A stretch of DNA of 64,000 nt from NCBI GenBank assembly GCA_024867545.1, contig JANFNE010000039.1:124001-188000 (forward strand), written 5' to 3'. Made by a program: the position numbers and the translations under genes. The notes below the pieces were generated by a model that saw only the letters and a list, made by a program, of their open reading frames with translations, searched no databases and had not been told where the DNA came from. This document shows, piece by piece, positions 9,959 through 19,394 of this stretch. How positions within the stretch are numbered: the first letter of the stretch is position 1; each line of letters begins with the position of its first letter. The DNA is from Phytopythium helicoides. Taxonomy: Eukaryota > Oomycota > Peronosporomycetes > Pythiales > Pythiaceae.

Positions 9959-10543
9959 CTAACCCTCAAGCGTGAAATCCGCCGCTTTCAGCTCCCCGAC
10001 AACGACCTCGTAGCCTGCTACTGCGATTGCAGTCATGTCGAACGCGTTGCCTCCGTCCTCGCTGTACGAGTCGGAATCGCTAGCCCAACCGGAGTAGTTG
10101 CCAGAGCGCTCATCCATAGTGCGGTCCCCGGCGTTCTGGTCGCAAATATCGACCTTGCCGCGCGTCGCGTACATGCCCGACTCCCACATCATGAAGCTCG
10201 TCAGGCGATTGTCGAAGCCCTGGTCGCCGGGCTCAAGCGTGCCTTCGGATCCACGCACGCGAATGTACTTGCCACTGCAGCCGACGTCGTCGAAGAACAC
10301 GAGCCACGCGTTCTTTTGCATTTTATCCCACTTGATGAACGACAGCTGATGAGCGTTGCACGAGAAGGAGTAGCATCGCTGCGCTGGCGGGTTCTTCGGC
10401 ACTGTCCACGAGCCTTCGGACGTGTCCACCTCGCGCGCGTTGTAGAAGTAGATGTTGCCGGTTGTGGTGGGCATTGCGTGAGCGACTTGCAGCAAAGCTG
10501 TCAAGATGGCGAGCATCATAATAGAAGCGAAGCGAGGCGTCAT
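9959..10543 (-). CDS. family A secreted protein with C-terminal extension, copy A4
   Basis: 194 aa from the ATG at 10543, which starts a signal peptide (MTPRFASIMMLAILTALLQV, cleavage after AHA). Core: PPAQRCYSFSC, WDKMQKNAWLVFFDDVGCSG, FDNRLTSFMMWESGMYATRG, KVDIC, giving all four cysteines. The Arg-Gly motif is preceded by AT instead of PT. A long acidic Ser/Asp/Tyr linker (SDSDSYSEDGG) separates the core from a tail with NAFDMT, shared with A3. Extracellular, function unknown. Confidence 0.82.
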   Translation of the reverse strand: MTPRFASIMMLAILTALLQVAHAMPTTTGNIYFYNAREVDTSEGSWTVPKNPPAQRCYSFSCNAHQLSFIKWDKMQKNAWLVFFDDVGCSGKYIRVRGSEGTLEPGDQGFDNRLTSFMMWESGMYATRGKVDICDQNAGDRTMDERSGNYSGWASDSDSYSEDGGNAFDMTAIAVAGYEVVVGELKAADFTLEG

Positions 10544-10891
10544 TTCGTGTGATTGGGATGCTTCCGGCAGGAAAATGAAGTCTGACAAAGTCAAAGAACC
10601 TGACGCAGCTTGACTTGCACCAGGGTTGCAGACGTGCAGAAATGAACGAGCTGCGTTGCAAAATGTACCACGACACGTAAACTGTAGCGCATCGATTTGA
10701 AAACGTTAGTTTCACGATTAGTGCGGGTAGTGGAGTCATCGATGGTGCAGCGGCTACATGTGCATATGAAGAAAACAGTCGAAGTGACAGTAGTTATGAA
10801 TCTAGTCGTGGCTGTAGATACACTGAAGAGAGGCTTTCAAGTTGCTGTTTTCAATCGATAAAAGAAGAAAGGCAGCTTTCATCGACCTTCG

Positions 10892-11404
10892 TTATGGTTT
10901 TGCCCCTTCCTCGCCTTCACCTAACTTCCCCACGATGCTCTTGTTGTCGAGACAGGCAGTGTCGACAAAGATGGGGAGTCCGCCGCTGCCATCAGTGCTC
11001 CCATTAAAGAAGATGGCGTTTTCCTTTGAGCACACATCGACAATGCCGCGGGTTGGGTACAGGCCGTTTTCCAGCACCATGACGGACGCGACCCTGTTCT
11101 TGAGTCGATTGTCGCCGGTCGAGATCGACCCTGAAGAGGTAGGAGCGGTGGCATACTCACCCTTACACTGCTTGCCCTGGTACACTGCGATAGCTGTGCT
11201 AGATGGTATGTTCTCCCACGAGACTCTTGTCATCATGCCTGGAAAGCACGAGAACGTGTGGCATCTCTGTGACGCAGAAATCTTGATATCCTTGACATTG
11301 TCCTCGCCTTCGAACAATGAGACAGTCATGTCCTTGCCGTCCACAGTAAATGCGCAAGCCCAGCCAACAAGTAGCATAAGTTGGAGACGCCACATAGGAG
11401 GCAT
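10892..11404 (-). CDS. family A secreted protein, copy A5 (divergent)
   Basis: 170 aa from the ATG at 11404, giving the signal peptide MPPMWRLQLMLLVGWACAF. The core is more divergent: ASQRCHTFSC replaces PAQRCYSFSC, followed by VSWENIPSSTAIAVYQGKQC, NRVASVMVLENGLYPTRG and IVDVC. All four family cysteines remain. The tail is about 40 residues, ending in a short Gly/Glu/Lys stretch. The first strand reads MTVSLFEGED. The longer frame reaches 11518, but its extra 38 residues have no signal-peptide character. Confidence 0.78.
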   Translation of the reverse strand: MPPMWRLQLMLLVGWACAFTVDGKDMTVSLFEGEDNVKDIKISASQRCHTFSCFPGMMTRVSWENIPSSTAIAVYQGKQCKGEYATAPTSSGSISTGDNRLKNRVASVMVLENGLYPTRGIVDVCSKENAIFFNGSTDGSGGLPIFVDTACLDNKSIVGKLGEGEEGAKP

Positions 11405-11849
11405 GGAGCTTTCAGATTGAGCGCGTCCAGGAGAATGAGAAGCAAAGTGAGGAGATAAAGTCAGCAAGAGTTTCTTCCTGTGTTGACTCCGTCCTATGGT
11501 GATGTCACCAGTTACCACTTGATTTTCCGCTCTACAAAAAGGAACTTAGCACTTTCTTGTGCAATGAATGCGTCAGACTTCACCACGATTGCTTGTCTTT
11601 CTCTCCGGTTTGCTAGCCCGTGCGCGATCAAGATGTTCTCGCACGATTCTTCGAGACTAGGCTTCAAATCTGCCGATGAAAGACTTGAAACCCTGGGCTG
11701 CAGCATAAAAAAAACATCGAACCGCGACCGCATTCCTAGTTAGCTCTACGTTGAAGCCAGTCTACTTGTATACGCCGTTGCTCTCATTGATGATGATTTC
11801 GGCGTCGTTGGATCGGTTTGTCTAAGTTCGCTCGTATAGGTTGCTGCAG

Positions 11850-12189
11850 ACCTCAAGCTCCCCGCGCGTTGGACAAGTCCTCCGACTTCAGCTCCATGAG
11901 CGACTTCACTTCCATTTGCTGGTGATTCGACGAGCGTCACCAGACCCTTTGTCATGCCCAAAAACTGAGATTGTCCAGATTCTCACGCCTCGATGGTACG
12001 ACTTGGAATAGAATGCGAGCTTCGATTGTTGTAACAAGCGAATGAGTAGCAGCGATGCGAGGGGCCGGTCCACACGACGAAGCGGCCCTCACTAATAACA
12101 AAGTATTCCGAATGCTTCAAGCGTATTCTGCGTGAGAGCTCTTTAGCATGAGAGAGTAGTATCACTACGATAAGAATGCAGCTTTTCAT
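11850..12189 (-). pseudogene. family A remnant, copy A6
   Basis: An ATG at 12189 starts a signal peptide (MKSCILIVVILLSHA) and a core beginning that reaches GPSHRCYSFACYN, then runs into a stop at 11983 after unrelated residues. Downstream, between about 11940 and 11850 in another frame, a decayed 3' end is readable: KSLMELKSEDLSNARG matches the family's KSLMVLES...PTRG. The centre of the domain is missing or scrambled. This is a real decayed copy, not just one frameshift. Confidence 0.6.
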
Positions 12190-12439
12190 TCTGCCAGCTC
12201 CGATGAAAATGAGGCAACAGGAAATCGATTCCTCGTACGATTCCTGCAACCTTTACTAGATTTCCCCCTGGTCGGTGTGCTCCCTCCAGAACAGACGTGG
12301 GTGTTAAACTCTTGGAAACATATATTTGACACTGCGTATGCTTGAACACCTCTTCATGCGAGGGACTGTCAACGAACGAACAAGCATTTACGTTGCTTAG
12401 AGCAAGTCCAATCCCGAGTCTGAAATAGGCTCAAGCTGG

Positions 12440-12832
12440 TTAGTGACGAGCAGGGTACCATCCTCCGAGCTGAATATCCTTAATACCACGAGTGGGGTAA
12501 GCTGTAGACTCAAGAACCATGAGCGACTTGTATGCCTTCGTGCTGTCCAGCTTGTAGCTCCCAACCTCCGAACGAAACTTGTCGACTTTTCCTTGGCACC
12601 TTTCGTTTTGGTAGAACCCGACCCACGACACTTTTTGGATAGCCTTCCACGTGGCGAACTTGAACTCGTTGCTGAACCGAGTAAACGAGTAGCAGCGCTG
12701 AGCAGGAATCCCATTAAACTCATATAGCAAGCTTGATGCGTTTTCAGACTCGAACAGTGATATGCTCCCGCCAATGACAACTTGAGCAGCCAGCATCAGG
12801 GCAACGATTGCATTCAAAACTACTGTCGTCAT
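12440..12832 (-). CDS. family A secreted protein, two-cysteine subtype, copy A7
   Basis: 130 aa with signal peptide MTTVVLNAIVALMLAAQVVI. The core is IPAQRCYSFTRFSNEF, then WKAIQKVSWVGFYQNERCQG, YKSLMVLESTAYPTRG and IKDIQ. Cys 1 and Cys 3 are present. Cys 2 (here Arg in SFTRF) and Cys 4 (here IKDIQ instead of VDLC) are both absent, as in the next four genes. It is closest to A8: both share the WVGFY, CQGKVDKFR and EVGS segments. Confidence 0.82.
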   Translation of the reverse strand: MTTVVLNAIVALMLAAQVVIGGSISLFESENASSLLYEFNGIPAQRCYSFTRFSNEFKFATWKAIQKVSWVGFYQNERCQGKVDKFRSEVGSYKLDSTKAYKSLMVLESTAYPTRGIKDIQLGGWYPARH

Positions 12833-13190
12833 GTCAACTTGAGAGTTCTACGTCAGTCCTGAAATGGAAGAAGCGACCGGACCAAGGGAATAGCGAGGAA
12901 GACTTTGAGCTGGTGGATTCAACGTCCAGCCTCTACAAAATCAGGTGAACTAGATTTCTATATCAGATGCATGACTTTCGCGGTGTGCTAGTTGAATCCT
13001 GGGCAAGTAATACTATTTTATCGTCGATCACTCACACATGGTCTTTCGGCTCGTACCCAAAGCGGTCACTTGCTTTAACCTTGCTACATGGAAGCCAGAC
13101 ATGGCCTGCGAGGTTGCCACAGATAAAGTCGGTTGATAATTAGTTCTTTGCCACAACACCCTTCGACGAGGTTAATCGGCTAACTTGGAG
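12833..13190. other. intergenic within the secreted array
   Basis: Spacer between A7 and A8. No family motif or other gene seen. Confidence 0.4.
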
Positions 13191-13562
13191 CTAGTCTACG
13201 AGCTTGATCTCCTCGATTCCCCGAGTGGGGTACGTTGTCGACTCGATGATCATGACAGATTCGTATTTCTCACTGTCTGTCGGGTTGAAACTGCCGACCT
13301 CTGCCCGAAACTTGTCGACCTTGCCCTGGCATCCTGCTGTGCGGTAGAACCCAACCCACGATACTTTTTGGATGTTCTTCCACGTGGCGTATTTAAACTC
13401 ACTGCTGTACTGGGTAAACGAGAAGCAACGCTGCGCAGGAATGTTCGAGAGCTGTAGAAGTGCGCCAGAGATATCCTCTGTTTTGAATAACTCGATATAT
13501 CCGGCCTTCGATCCGTTTGCTACCATCAGCACGGATACAACAAAGATCTTGAGCACGTTCAT
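13191..13562 (-). CDS. family A secreted protein, two-cysteine subtype, copy A8
   Basis: 123 aa, signal peptide MNVLKIFVVSVLMVANGSKA. Core: NIPAQRCFSFTQYSSEFKY, WKNIQKVSWVGFYRTAGCQG, KVDKFRAEVGSF, then YESVMIIESTTYPTRG and IEEIKLVD at the end. Cys 2 and Cys 4 are missing together. It is among the shortest members, little more than signal peptide and domain, and its similarity to A7 indicates a recent tandem duplication. Confidence 0.82.
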   Translation of the reverse strand: MNVLKIFVVSVLMVANGSKAGYIELFKTEDISGALLQLSNIPAQRCFSFTQYSSEFKYATWKNIQKVSWVGFYRTAGCQGKVDKFRAEVGSFNPTDSEKYESVMIIESTTYPTRGIEEIKLVD

Positions 13563-13723
13563 CTGAGCGGAATCACTCTTTGCTTTAACAAATAAGAAGT
13601 GGTGTTGACAATGAAAGCGCCCGAATGAATAAATGCAACTGCGATGCCTCTACAAGATCAGGTAAACTAGATTGCTTGTTGATTTCTAGCTTTTTTTGTT
13701 CATGTTCCTGATATACCCCTGCT

Positions 13724-14161
13724 CTAATCATCGTTAATGGATGTCGGAAGGGTCTGATTGCGAGCTGCGTCCTCGATCCCGCGCGTAGGGTATATACCCG
13801 ACTCGAGAACCATGAGAGATTTGACCTTATTGTCCATGTTGTAGTCCTTGGCCATGAAGTTGCCGCTCTTCGCAAACAGCTTGGTGGCGTTGCCCTTGCA
13901 TTGTAGCTCCTTGTAAAACGCGACGAACGCGAACGACTGGATTTTAGACCACGTTACGTACGACACCTTGTCGCTGAAACGCGAAAGCGAATAGCAGCGC
14001 TGCGCCGGGCTATCCATGAAGAAGTAGAGTCCATCCGCATCCTTGCTGTGCTCCGAGTCATAAATTGTGATGACTCCGGATGCCGAGACTCGTGGGGAAA
14101 GTAGAGCGACAGAAAGGATCAGAGCTGCAACTGAAATCGCAAAGCAGTGAGTAAGGTTCAT
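13724..14161 (-). CDS. family A secreted protein, two-cysteine subtype, copy A9
   Basis: 145 aa from the ATG at 14161, which opens a long signal peptide (MNLTHCFAISVAALILSVAL to about VSA). Core: SPAQRCYSLSRFSDKVSYV, WSKIQSFAFVAFYKELQCKG, NMDNKVKSLMVLESGIYPTRG, IEDAA. Cys 1 and 3 are kept, Cys 2 and 4 are lost. The first strand is GVITIYDSEH. A short polar tail ends the protein. Secreted, role unknown. Confidence 0.82.
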   Translation of the reverse strand: MNLTHCFAISVAALILSVALLSPRVSASGVITIYDSEHSKDADGLYFFMDSPAQRCYSLSRFSDKVSYVTWSKIQSFAFVAFYKELQCKGNATKLFAKSGNFMAKDYNMDNKVKSLMVLESGIYPTRGIEDAARNQTLPTSINDD

Positions 14162-14461
14162 CGTGGCCTTTCTTAGTGTTGGCAGAAGAGAAAGTGGCAG
14201 CTGGAGCAAACTGAACTTGATATGGCTTCATTGGAAACTGTTGATCGCGCCATATCATGTAAGATCTGGGAAACCAGGTTTTGTAAATCAGCAAAAAAAT
14301 CTAGTGTCCTTAACCGCTCGATGCAGATGTTTTCAAATCGTATACAGTACTTGACTGTGACAATAGAGGCAGCGACGTTCAAGGGAACTTGACAGCCGTC
14401 TTGATTGTCAAAACTTCCAATCAAACCGTCAATAGTTCGGCTGATGCAACAGGGTATTATC

Positions 14462-14845
14462 CTAAAGGGTCACGTCCAAATAGCCGCGCGTGGCGTACAT
14501 ACCCGATTGCCAAAGCATGATGGAACGAATTCGGTTGTCTGCTGTGGCCGGCCTTCCATTGAAACTGCCACTGTCTGAGTGATGCTTTATCGATGGGCCG
14601 ATGCATCCTGGTCCAGAATAGGTAACGAACATTGTGTCTGAGCGGATTCCTTCCCACGTTACATACGTGACCTTGTTGCCGAAACTCGTGAAGGAGTAGC
14701 ACCGCTGCGCTGTGACTTTTTCGAACTCGTAATAGGGTTCATCGCTGACAATTTCATCATAAATGGAGATCGAGACCCCGCTGGTGCAGAGAACAAGCAG
14801 TACAAAGATCACCAGGTTCACAAATAATGCCTGCATCACCGACAT
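14462..14845 (-). CDS. family A secreted protein, two-cysteine subtype, copy A10
   Basis: 127 aa from the ATG at 14845 with signal peptide MSVMQALFVNLVIFVLLVLC. The in-frame region upstream (to 14965) could add 40 residues but would bury the signal. Core: TAQRCYSFTSFGNKVTYV, WEGIRSDTMFVTYSGPGCIG, RIRSIMLWQSGMYATRG, YLDVTL at the end. Cys 2 and 4 are absent. WQS replaces WES and AT replaces PT before the Arg-Gly. Confidence 0.8.
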   Translation of the reverse strand: MSVMQALFVNLVIFVLLVLCTSGVSISIYDEIVSDEPYYEFEKVTAQRCYSFTSFGNKVTYVTWEGIRSDTMFVTYSGPGCIGPSIKHHSDSGSFNGRPATADNRIRSIMLWQSGMYATRGYLDVTL

Positions 14846-14998
14846 ACTTTCCTGGAATACGAGTTCGCTTGAAGATGCTGTAGTAGTCAGCGGACTACTT
14901 GTGGAGTTGGCAAATTCAAAAGTGAGCAGCCAAGCGAGCGATTGCAGAATTATCGTCTGGCTCAATTCATTAGATTTATGATCGGATTGAAGACTTGC

Positions 14999-15502
14999 TC
15001 AATAACTATCGATGGTGGTGCTGTTGGCATCCACAATGCTGGCGTTTACTGCGTCCTTGATCATTTCAGTCGAGAATAAAGTAGCTCGCTCATCCTCCTT
15101 CGGAGCCCAATCGACAATCCCTCTCGTGGGGTACATGGCCGACTCAAGAATCATGAGCGATCGAACCTTGTTGCTCATGCCCACTTTGTCTGCGCGGAAT
15201 TTTTCCGTCTGTGTGCTCTGATATTTCACAAAGTTGCCGCGGCACTCTGGTTCGTCGTAGAATGCCAGCCAGGACTTGCTTAGGAGCTCCCTCCATGTGA
15301 CGTATGAGACTTGTTCGCTGTAGCGAGAGAACGAAATGCATCGCTGTGCAGGTATGTCTACAATCGCGTCGAACTTGAGGAGGCTGTCTTTGGTATCCCA
15401 CAAGGAGATCATTCCTGCAGCAACAGCAGATCCCAGCAAATTGAGACCCACCACGAGGGCGAAGAAAAGTTTATCAACCTTGGGTGAGTGAGTGAAGTGC
15501 AT
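14999..15502 (-). CDS. family A secreted protein, two-cysteine subtype, copy A11
   Basis: 167 aa from the ATG at 15502. The signal region is MHFTHSPKVDKLFFALVVGL to about AVAAG. Core: IPAQRCISFSRYSEQVSYV, WRELLSKSWLAFYDEPECRG, MSNKVRSLMILESAMYPTRG, IVDWAP. Cys 2 and 4 are absent. A polar tail of about 40 residues has NxS/T sites (NAS, NST). It is the last of the five adjacent copies with this cysteine pattern. Confidence 0.8.
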   Translation of the reverse strand: MHFTHSPKVDKLFFALVVGLNLLGSAVAAGMISLWDTKDSLLKFDAIVDIPAQRCISFSRYSEQVSYVTWRELLSKSWLAFYDEPECRGNFVKYQSTQTEKFRADKVGMSNKVRSLMILESAMYPTRGIVDWAPKEDERATLFSTEMIKDAVNASIVDANSTTIDSY

Positions 15503-15541
15503 CGATGACGACGGATGCCAGGAGGAATGCGATGCTGTCAA

Positions 15542-15883
15542 GACGGAGGATCCAGTTATGGCAGATGAACCTTGATGATCCTTGTCACTTCGAGTTGAAT
15601 TTCTCCGCGTGATGGCGTGTTCGAAGCTGATTTCTCGGCTCCAGGATTACTCCAGCTAACAATCGATTTGAAACAAGTTGGGCTCGTGAGGAAAGTTGGA
15701 TGAGGCTCAAAATCTGCTTGCGGCATATTACTAGAATTCAACATCTTGACGAATTCAGCTGCATTGGGAGTCTGAAAGCGTGTTCCATGATTTGTAATTG
15801 CGATCACATATCTAGCTTTCACTGCTAGCACTACCGTTGATGCGGTCGTTACTGCTGCTAACTCGACGACTCACTTGAGCTGA
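15542..15883. other. intergenic, possible very degenerate remnant
   Basis: A minus-strand frame at 15556-15831 contains NTPSRGEIQ, faintly like the YPTRGI end motif, but there is no signal peptide or AQRCYSF block. I do not call a gene. Confidence 0.3.
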
Positions 15884-16312
15884 CTAGTCCATGCTCTTCG
15901 ACTCGCCAGCAGGGCACAGGTCAATCAGTCCCCGAGTAGGAAACATGGCTGATTCCCATACTGTAAACGAGTGGATGAATTTGTTTGCTCCGATATCAGT
16001 AGACGACACCTTCGTAGCCGAACTGTTCCGTTTGAATGACGGCCCCTGGCAATTTGGCCACGCGAAGAAGACCAAAGATGCTATGTTTTGCATCTCCTCC
16101 CATTCGACGAATGTGATCTCATTGGCGTAGCAGGTGAACGAGTAGCATCGCTGCGCAGGCTGCTCGCCAATATAGTAGTATGTGTAAGTGTCGTCTCCGC
16201 CGGACGTCTTGTAGTGGACATTGATAGATGCTCCTGCCGCCGAAGTCGTAGCAAAGAAAATAGAGAGCATCATCATACTCAGTAGCGCTAAGTGGAAGTC
16301 AATTGTACTCAT
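15884..16312 (-). CDS. family A secreted protein, copy A12
   Basis: 142 aa with signal peptide MSTIDFHLALLSMMMLSIFF to about TSAAG. Core: QPAQRCYSFTCYANEITFVEW, EEMQNIASLVFFAWPNCQG, FIHSFTVWESAMFPTRG, LIDLCP. All four cysteines are present, so the standard pattern resumes after the A7-A11 block. The first strand region is Tyr-rich (TYTYYYIG). Closest to A13, which also has FTVWES/FEVWES and MF before TRG. Confidence 0.82.
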   Translation of the reverse strand: MSTIDFHLALLSMMMLSIFFATTSAAGASINVHYKTSGGDDTYTYYYIGEQPAQRCYSFTCYANEITFVEWEEMQNIASLVFFAWPNCQGPSFKRNSSATKVSSTDIGANKFIHSFTVWESAMFPTRGLIDLCPAGESKSMD

Positions 16313-16611
16313 CGTTGTTGGAAGTCCTTGCAGTTTTCGAAGTGATGCAGTCCGCTAGCTAACAGAGTCAAGTATATCGACGCGATGCTGGATGGTTACT
16401 CGAATGTCATGCTCGGAAATCACTGGATTCAACAAGTTGTTGAATCAACAACGACATAGATTTCGTAGCTTCGACTGCTTTGCATTCAAGCCAAGCGCTT
16501 GATTTACAAGGCTAGTATCAGTCATACTTCGAAGTAGTGAAGTCATTTTGAATGCTGTGTTCTTGAGTGGTAATCAAATGCTACTACCTACTGAATACGA
16601 TATCGCCCTTT

Positions 16612-17067
16612 TCAAAGCTCCAACTCGCTAGAATTGCGTAGAGCACGCTCATCTTCAGTGGGGCACAAGTCCACAAGTCCTCGGGTGGAGAACATAGTCG
16701 ATTCCCAAACCTCAAAGGAATGAATGGTAAAGTCTCTAGCGAGATCCTCCGAGAAGTACTCCCCCGATGGTTCGTTGCGCCGTATAATTGGTGGACCTCT
16801 GCAGTCTGGAAGTGAGTAGATGCTCACAGAAGATACTTCTTGAACGTTCTTCCATTCGATCGATGTCACGTCAGAACCGTAGCATGTGAACGAGTAGCAC
16901 CGCTGTGCAGGCTCGTTGTCGATGTTGTACCAATAGTAAGTCCCTTTCCCATCTGCCTGGTTGTAATAGATGTAGACACCGGTTGTGTCCGCCGCCGAGA
17001 ATGTCAGGAATAAGGCCAGGAACAGCATGAAACCGAGCGGTAGTGAGCGAAGGAGCAGCAAGTCCAT
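16612..17067 (-). CDS. family A secreted protein, copy A13
   Basis: 151 aa from the ATG at 17067, chosen for the signal peptide MDLLLLRSLPLGFMLFLALF. Core: EPAQRCYSFTCYGSDVTSIEW, KNVQEVSSVSIYSLPDCRG, FTIHSFEVWESTMFSTRG, LVDLCP, with all four cysteines. SIY replaces the usual FY of the second half. A short charged tail follows. Sister of A12. Confidence 0.82.
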   Translation of the reverse strand: MDLLLLRSLPLGFMLFLALFLTFSAADTTGVYIYYNQADGKGTYYWYNIDNEPAQRCYSFTCYGSDVTSIEWKNVQEVSSVSIYSLPDCRGPPIIRRNEPSGEYFSEDLARDFTIHSFEVWESTMFSTRGLVDLCPTEDERALRNSSELEL

Positions 17068-17386
17068 GGCTGCGGTGTGTTCTTGGCGTATTGGAAAGTG
17101 GTTGGCATATTGGAGGTGGATATCTTTGCTTATTGACAGCAAAGAATTCAGTTGAATCAAGTTGTGATATCAACATTTCCACCCACTCACTGCGTTCAGT
17201 TGATCCTGTTGCAGCCACGAAGAGGAATCGTTACAAGATTACATGAGCAGGCTTCAATTTGTTGGTTCACTCATGTCTTTTTACCATTCAATGTGATGCA
17301 AAGCAATCTAGGAATATAAAATCAATCCCTTACATTTGAGACTCTTTGGCACCGCGAACTCCGTCTGTGATCTCATTGCTGTCATC

Positions 17387-17866
17387 TTAATCCCTACTGA
17401 CTAAAGTAATGTTACTGCCGCTCCCGTTAGAGATCTTTCCCGAAGTAGTGAACAGCGCGCTTTCTTCCGGGCAAAGATCTACAACCCCGCGCGTGGCGTA
17501 CATGGTTGATTCCCAAATCATCATCGAGGAGACCGAATTATCCATTCCGACGTCGCTCAAGATGAGTGTCCCTCCTCTGCCCCATTTGGTGACTGACGCT
17601 CCAGTGCACCCCGGCTCCTTGTAGAAGACAATCCACGACGTCTCTTGCATGCGCTGCCAAGTGATGTATGACACTTCTCCATTCCAACACGAGAAAGAAT
17701 AACAGCGTTGAGCAGGGCCAGTCTGATAGCGTTTGAAGCCGTCGGTGCGGTACATGGTGTCGTACAGGTAGACGTATCCGCTCATTGTCGGAACGATCAG
17801 TAGGCTCAACACCGTTAGAATGACGACTATTACAGGCTTCCTCGTGGTCGGTTAGTTGAGTATCAT
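17387..17866 (-). pseudogene. family A copy A14, stop codon inside the signal peptide
   Basis: The domain is intact: GPAQRCYSFSCWNGEVSYI, MQETSWIVFYKEPGCTG, MDNSVSSMMIWESTMYATRG, VVDLCPEE. It is very close to A15 and A16. No ATG lies in frame between the domain and the ATG at 17866. From that ATG the frame reads M-I-L-N-stop (TAA at 17854-17852), then a normal hydrophobic leader (VIVVILTVLSLLIVPTMSG). In A15 the same place reads M-P-F-N-R. One nonsense change therefore removes the signal peptide. It may be a young pseudogene, use a non-AUG start, or reflect a sequence error. Confidence 0.7.
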
Positions 17867-18115
17867 CCTGACAAAAACAACGTCTGCTGTGATACTTTGC
17901 AAAATTAAAAGTGGCTTGCCAGCATTTGCATCACCGGTGTGAATTGTTTCATGGCGGTACTTTGCAGTATGTGATCTTCGCTTGATTCATCGCCCGTGGT
18001 ATTCGTAGATCGCGAAGCAGTAGATACAATGAATCATATTGATGAGATCAAAACAAGGCGCAGATTGCACCAGATCATGCCTTGATTTTCGAAAATGGAA
18101 AACGTAGGGCATAGC

Positions 18116-18637
18116 CTAGCCTTGGGATAACAGCAAGGTACCAACAAACTTTTCATCGCTGTCGCTACTATCTCCGAAGAAAGTGACGTTGCCGCCACTG
18201 CTTCCAGCGCTGTTCCCAGTTGCTGAATGAACAAGCAGCGCGCTCTCGACGGGACATAAGTCCACGATCCCACGTGTCGGGTAAATCGAAGACTCCCACA
18301 CCATCATGGAGGAGATAGAGTTATCCATGTCGACATCACCCAAGACGAAAGGCCCACCAGTCCCCCACTTCATGAAAGGCTCGCCAGTGCACTGAGGACC
18401 CTCGTAGAAGACCATCCATGACGTCTCTTGCATCTTGAACCACTCGATGTACGACACCTTGCCGTTCCAGCACGAGAAAGAATAGCAGCGCTGAGCGGGA
18501 CCGGTCTGGTAGACGCTGTAGCCGTCGGCGCGATTCATTGTGTCATAGATGTAGACGTATCCGCCCATGGTCGGCGCGAGCAGCAAACTCAGCGTTACCA
18601 ATACCACATAAAAGAGAGGTGCTCGGTTGAACGGCAT
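18116..18637 (-). CDS. family A secreted protein, copy A15
   Basis: 173 aa from the ATG at 18637 (signal peptide MPFNRAPLFYVVLVTLSLLL). The open frame extends to 18736 and would add a second hydrophobic stretch; alignment with A14 and A16 supports the inner start. Core: GYVYIYDTMNRADGY, GPAQRCYSFSCWNGKVSYIEW, MQETSWMVFYEGPQCTG, MDNSISSMMVWESSIYPTRG, IVDLCP. All four cysteines are present. The tail is Ser/Gly/Asp-rich with NVT. This copy shows the Greek-key-like second half most clearly. Confidence 0.83.
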   Translation of the reverse strand: MPFNRAPLFYVVLVTLSLLLAPTMGGYVYIYDTMNRADGYSVYQTGPAQRCYSFSCWNGKVSYIEWFKMQETSWMVFYEGPQCTGEPFMKWGTGGPFVLGDVDMDNSISSMMVWESSIYPTRGIVDLCPVESALLVHSATGNSAGSSGGNVTFFGDSSDSDEKFVGTLLLSQG

Positions 18638-18905
18638 AGCGAAGATGACGATTGCGATCCAGATCCCGAGCAGAATTGAAAATGCGCTGTTACTTTCAGC
18701 AGGGCTGGTTGTCAGGTCGATGACGTCTGACTCCACGAATTGATTTTAGCTGGATTCATCCTCTCAAAGCTATAAAGTGATATGAAGCTTACACCAGTAA
18801 AATCAAGCAAGATTGAGATCCACCACGATCATCCAGGTGCTATTTGACATGTTCTGGTCGTCCTTCACGATAAAGCGACTCGTTGGCAATAAAAATATCG
18901 GCAAG

Positions 18906-19394
18906 CTAGTCGTCTTGATCGCCGGAATGAGCTATGCTACTAATCGCAGCAGAACTGTTCCAGCTTCCCGAGTCTGTGAACCGCTCACTTTCTTCCGGGC
19001 AGACATCAACGATCCCTCGGGTTGGGAACATGGATGATTCCCATATCATCATGGAGGAGACAGCGTTATTCATTCCAGCCTCGACTAAAATCAATGTTCC
19101 GTACGGTCCCCACTTGACGACTGAGTTGCCGGTGCACTGCGGTCCGTCGTAAAAGACTATCCACGACGCTTCTTGCATCTTGTTCCACGCAACAAATGAT
19201 GTCTTCCCATTCCAGCACGAGAACGAGTAGCAGCGCTGAGTGGGGCCAGTAGCGTAGCTCTTATAGCCATCAGAGCGATGCAAGGTGTCGTACAGGTAAA
19301 CCTCGCCGCTCATGGCGGGCACGAGGTGTAGGCTTAGCAGAACCACAGCGACAGCAGCCACTGGTAATCTCGGCCCCGCATTGCTGAATGTCAT
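18906..19394 (-). CDS. family A secreted protein, copy A16
   Basis: 162 aa, signal peptide MTFSNAGPRLPVAAVAVVLL to about AMSG. Core: EVYLYDTLHRSDGY, GPTQRCYSFSCWNGKTSFVAW, MQEASWIVFYDGPQCTG, MNNAVSSMMIWESSMFPTRG, IVDVCPEE. All four cysteines are present, and PTQ replaces PAQ. A14, A15 and A16 form a tight tandem trio. Confidence 0.83.
   Translation of the reverse strand: MTFSNAGPRLPVAAVAVVLLSLHLVPAMSGEVYLYDTLHRSDGYKSYATGPTQRCYSFSCWNGKTSFVAWNKMQEASWIVFYDGPQCTGNSVVKWGPYGTLILVEAGMNNAVSSMMIWESSMFPTRGIVDVCPEESERFTDSGSWNSSAAISSIAHSGDQDD

Noticed and set aside
15556..15831. Possible twentieth family A copy
   Set aside because: Only NTPSRGEIQ is faintly similar. There is no signal peptide, AQRCYSF block or Cys pattern.
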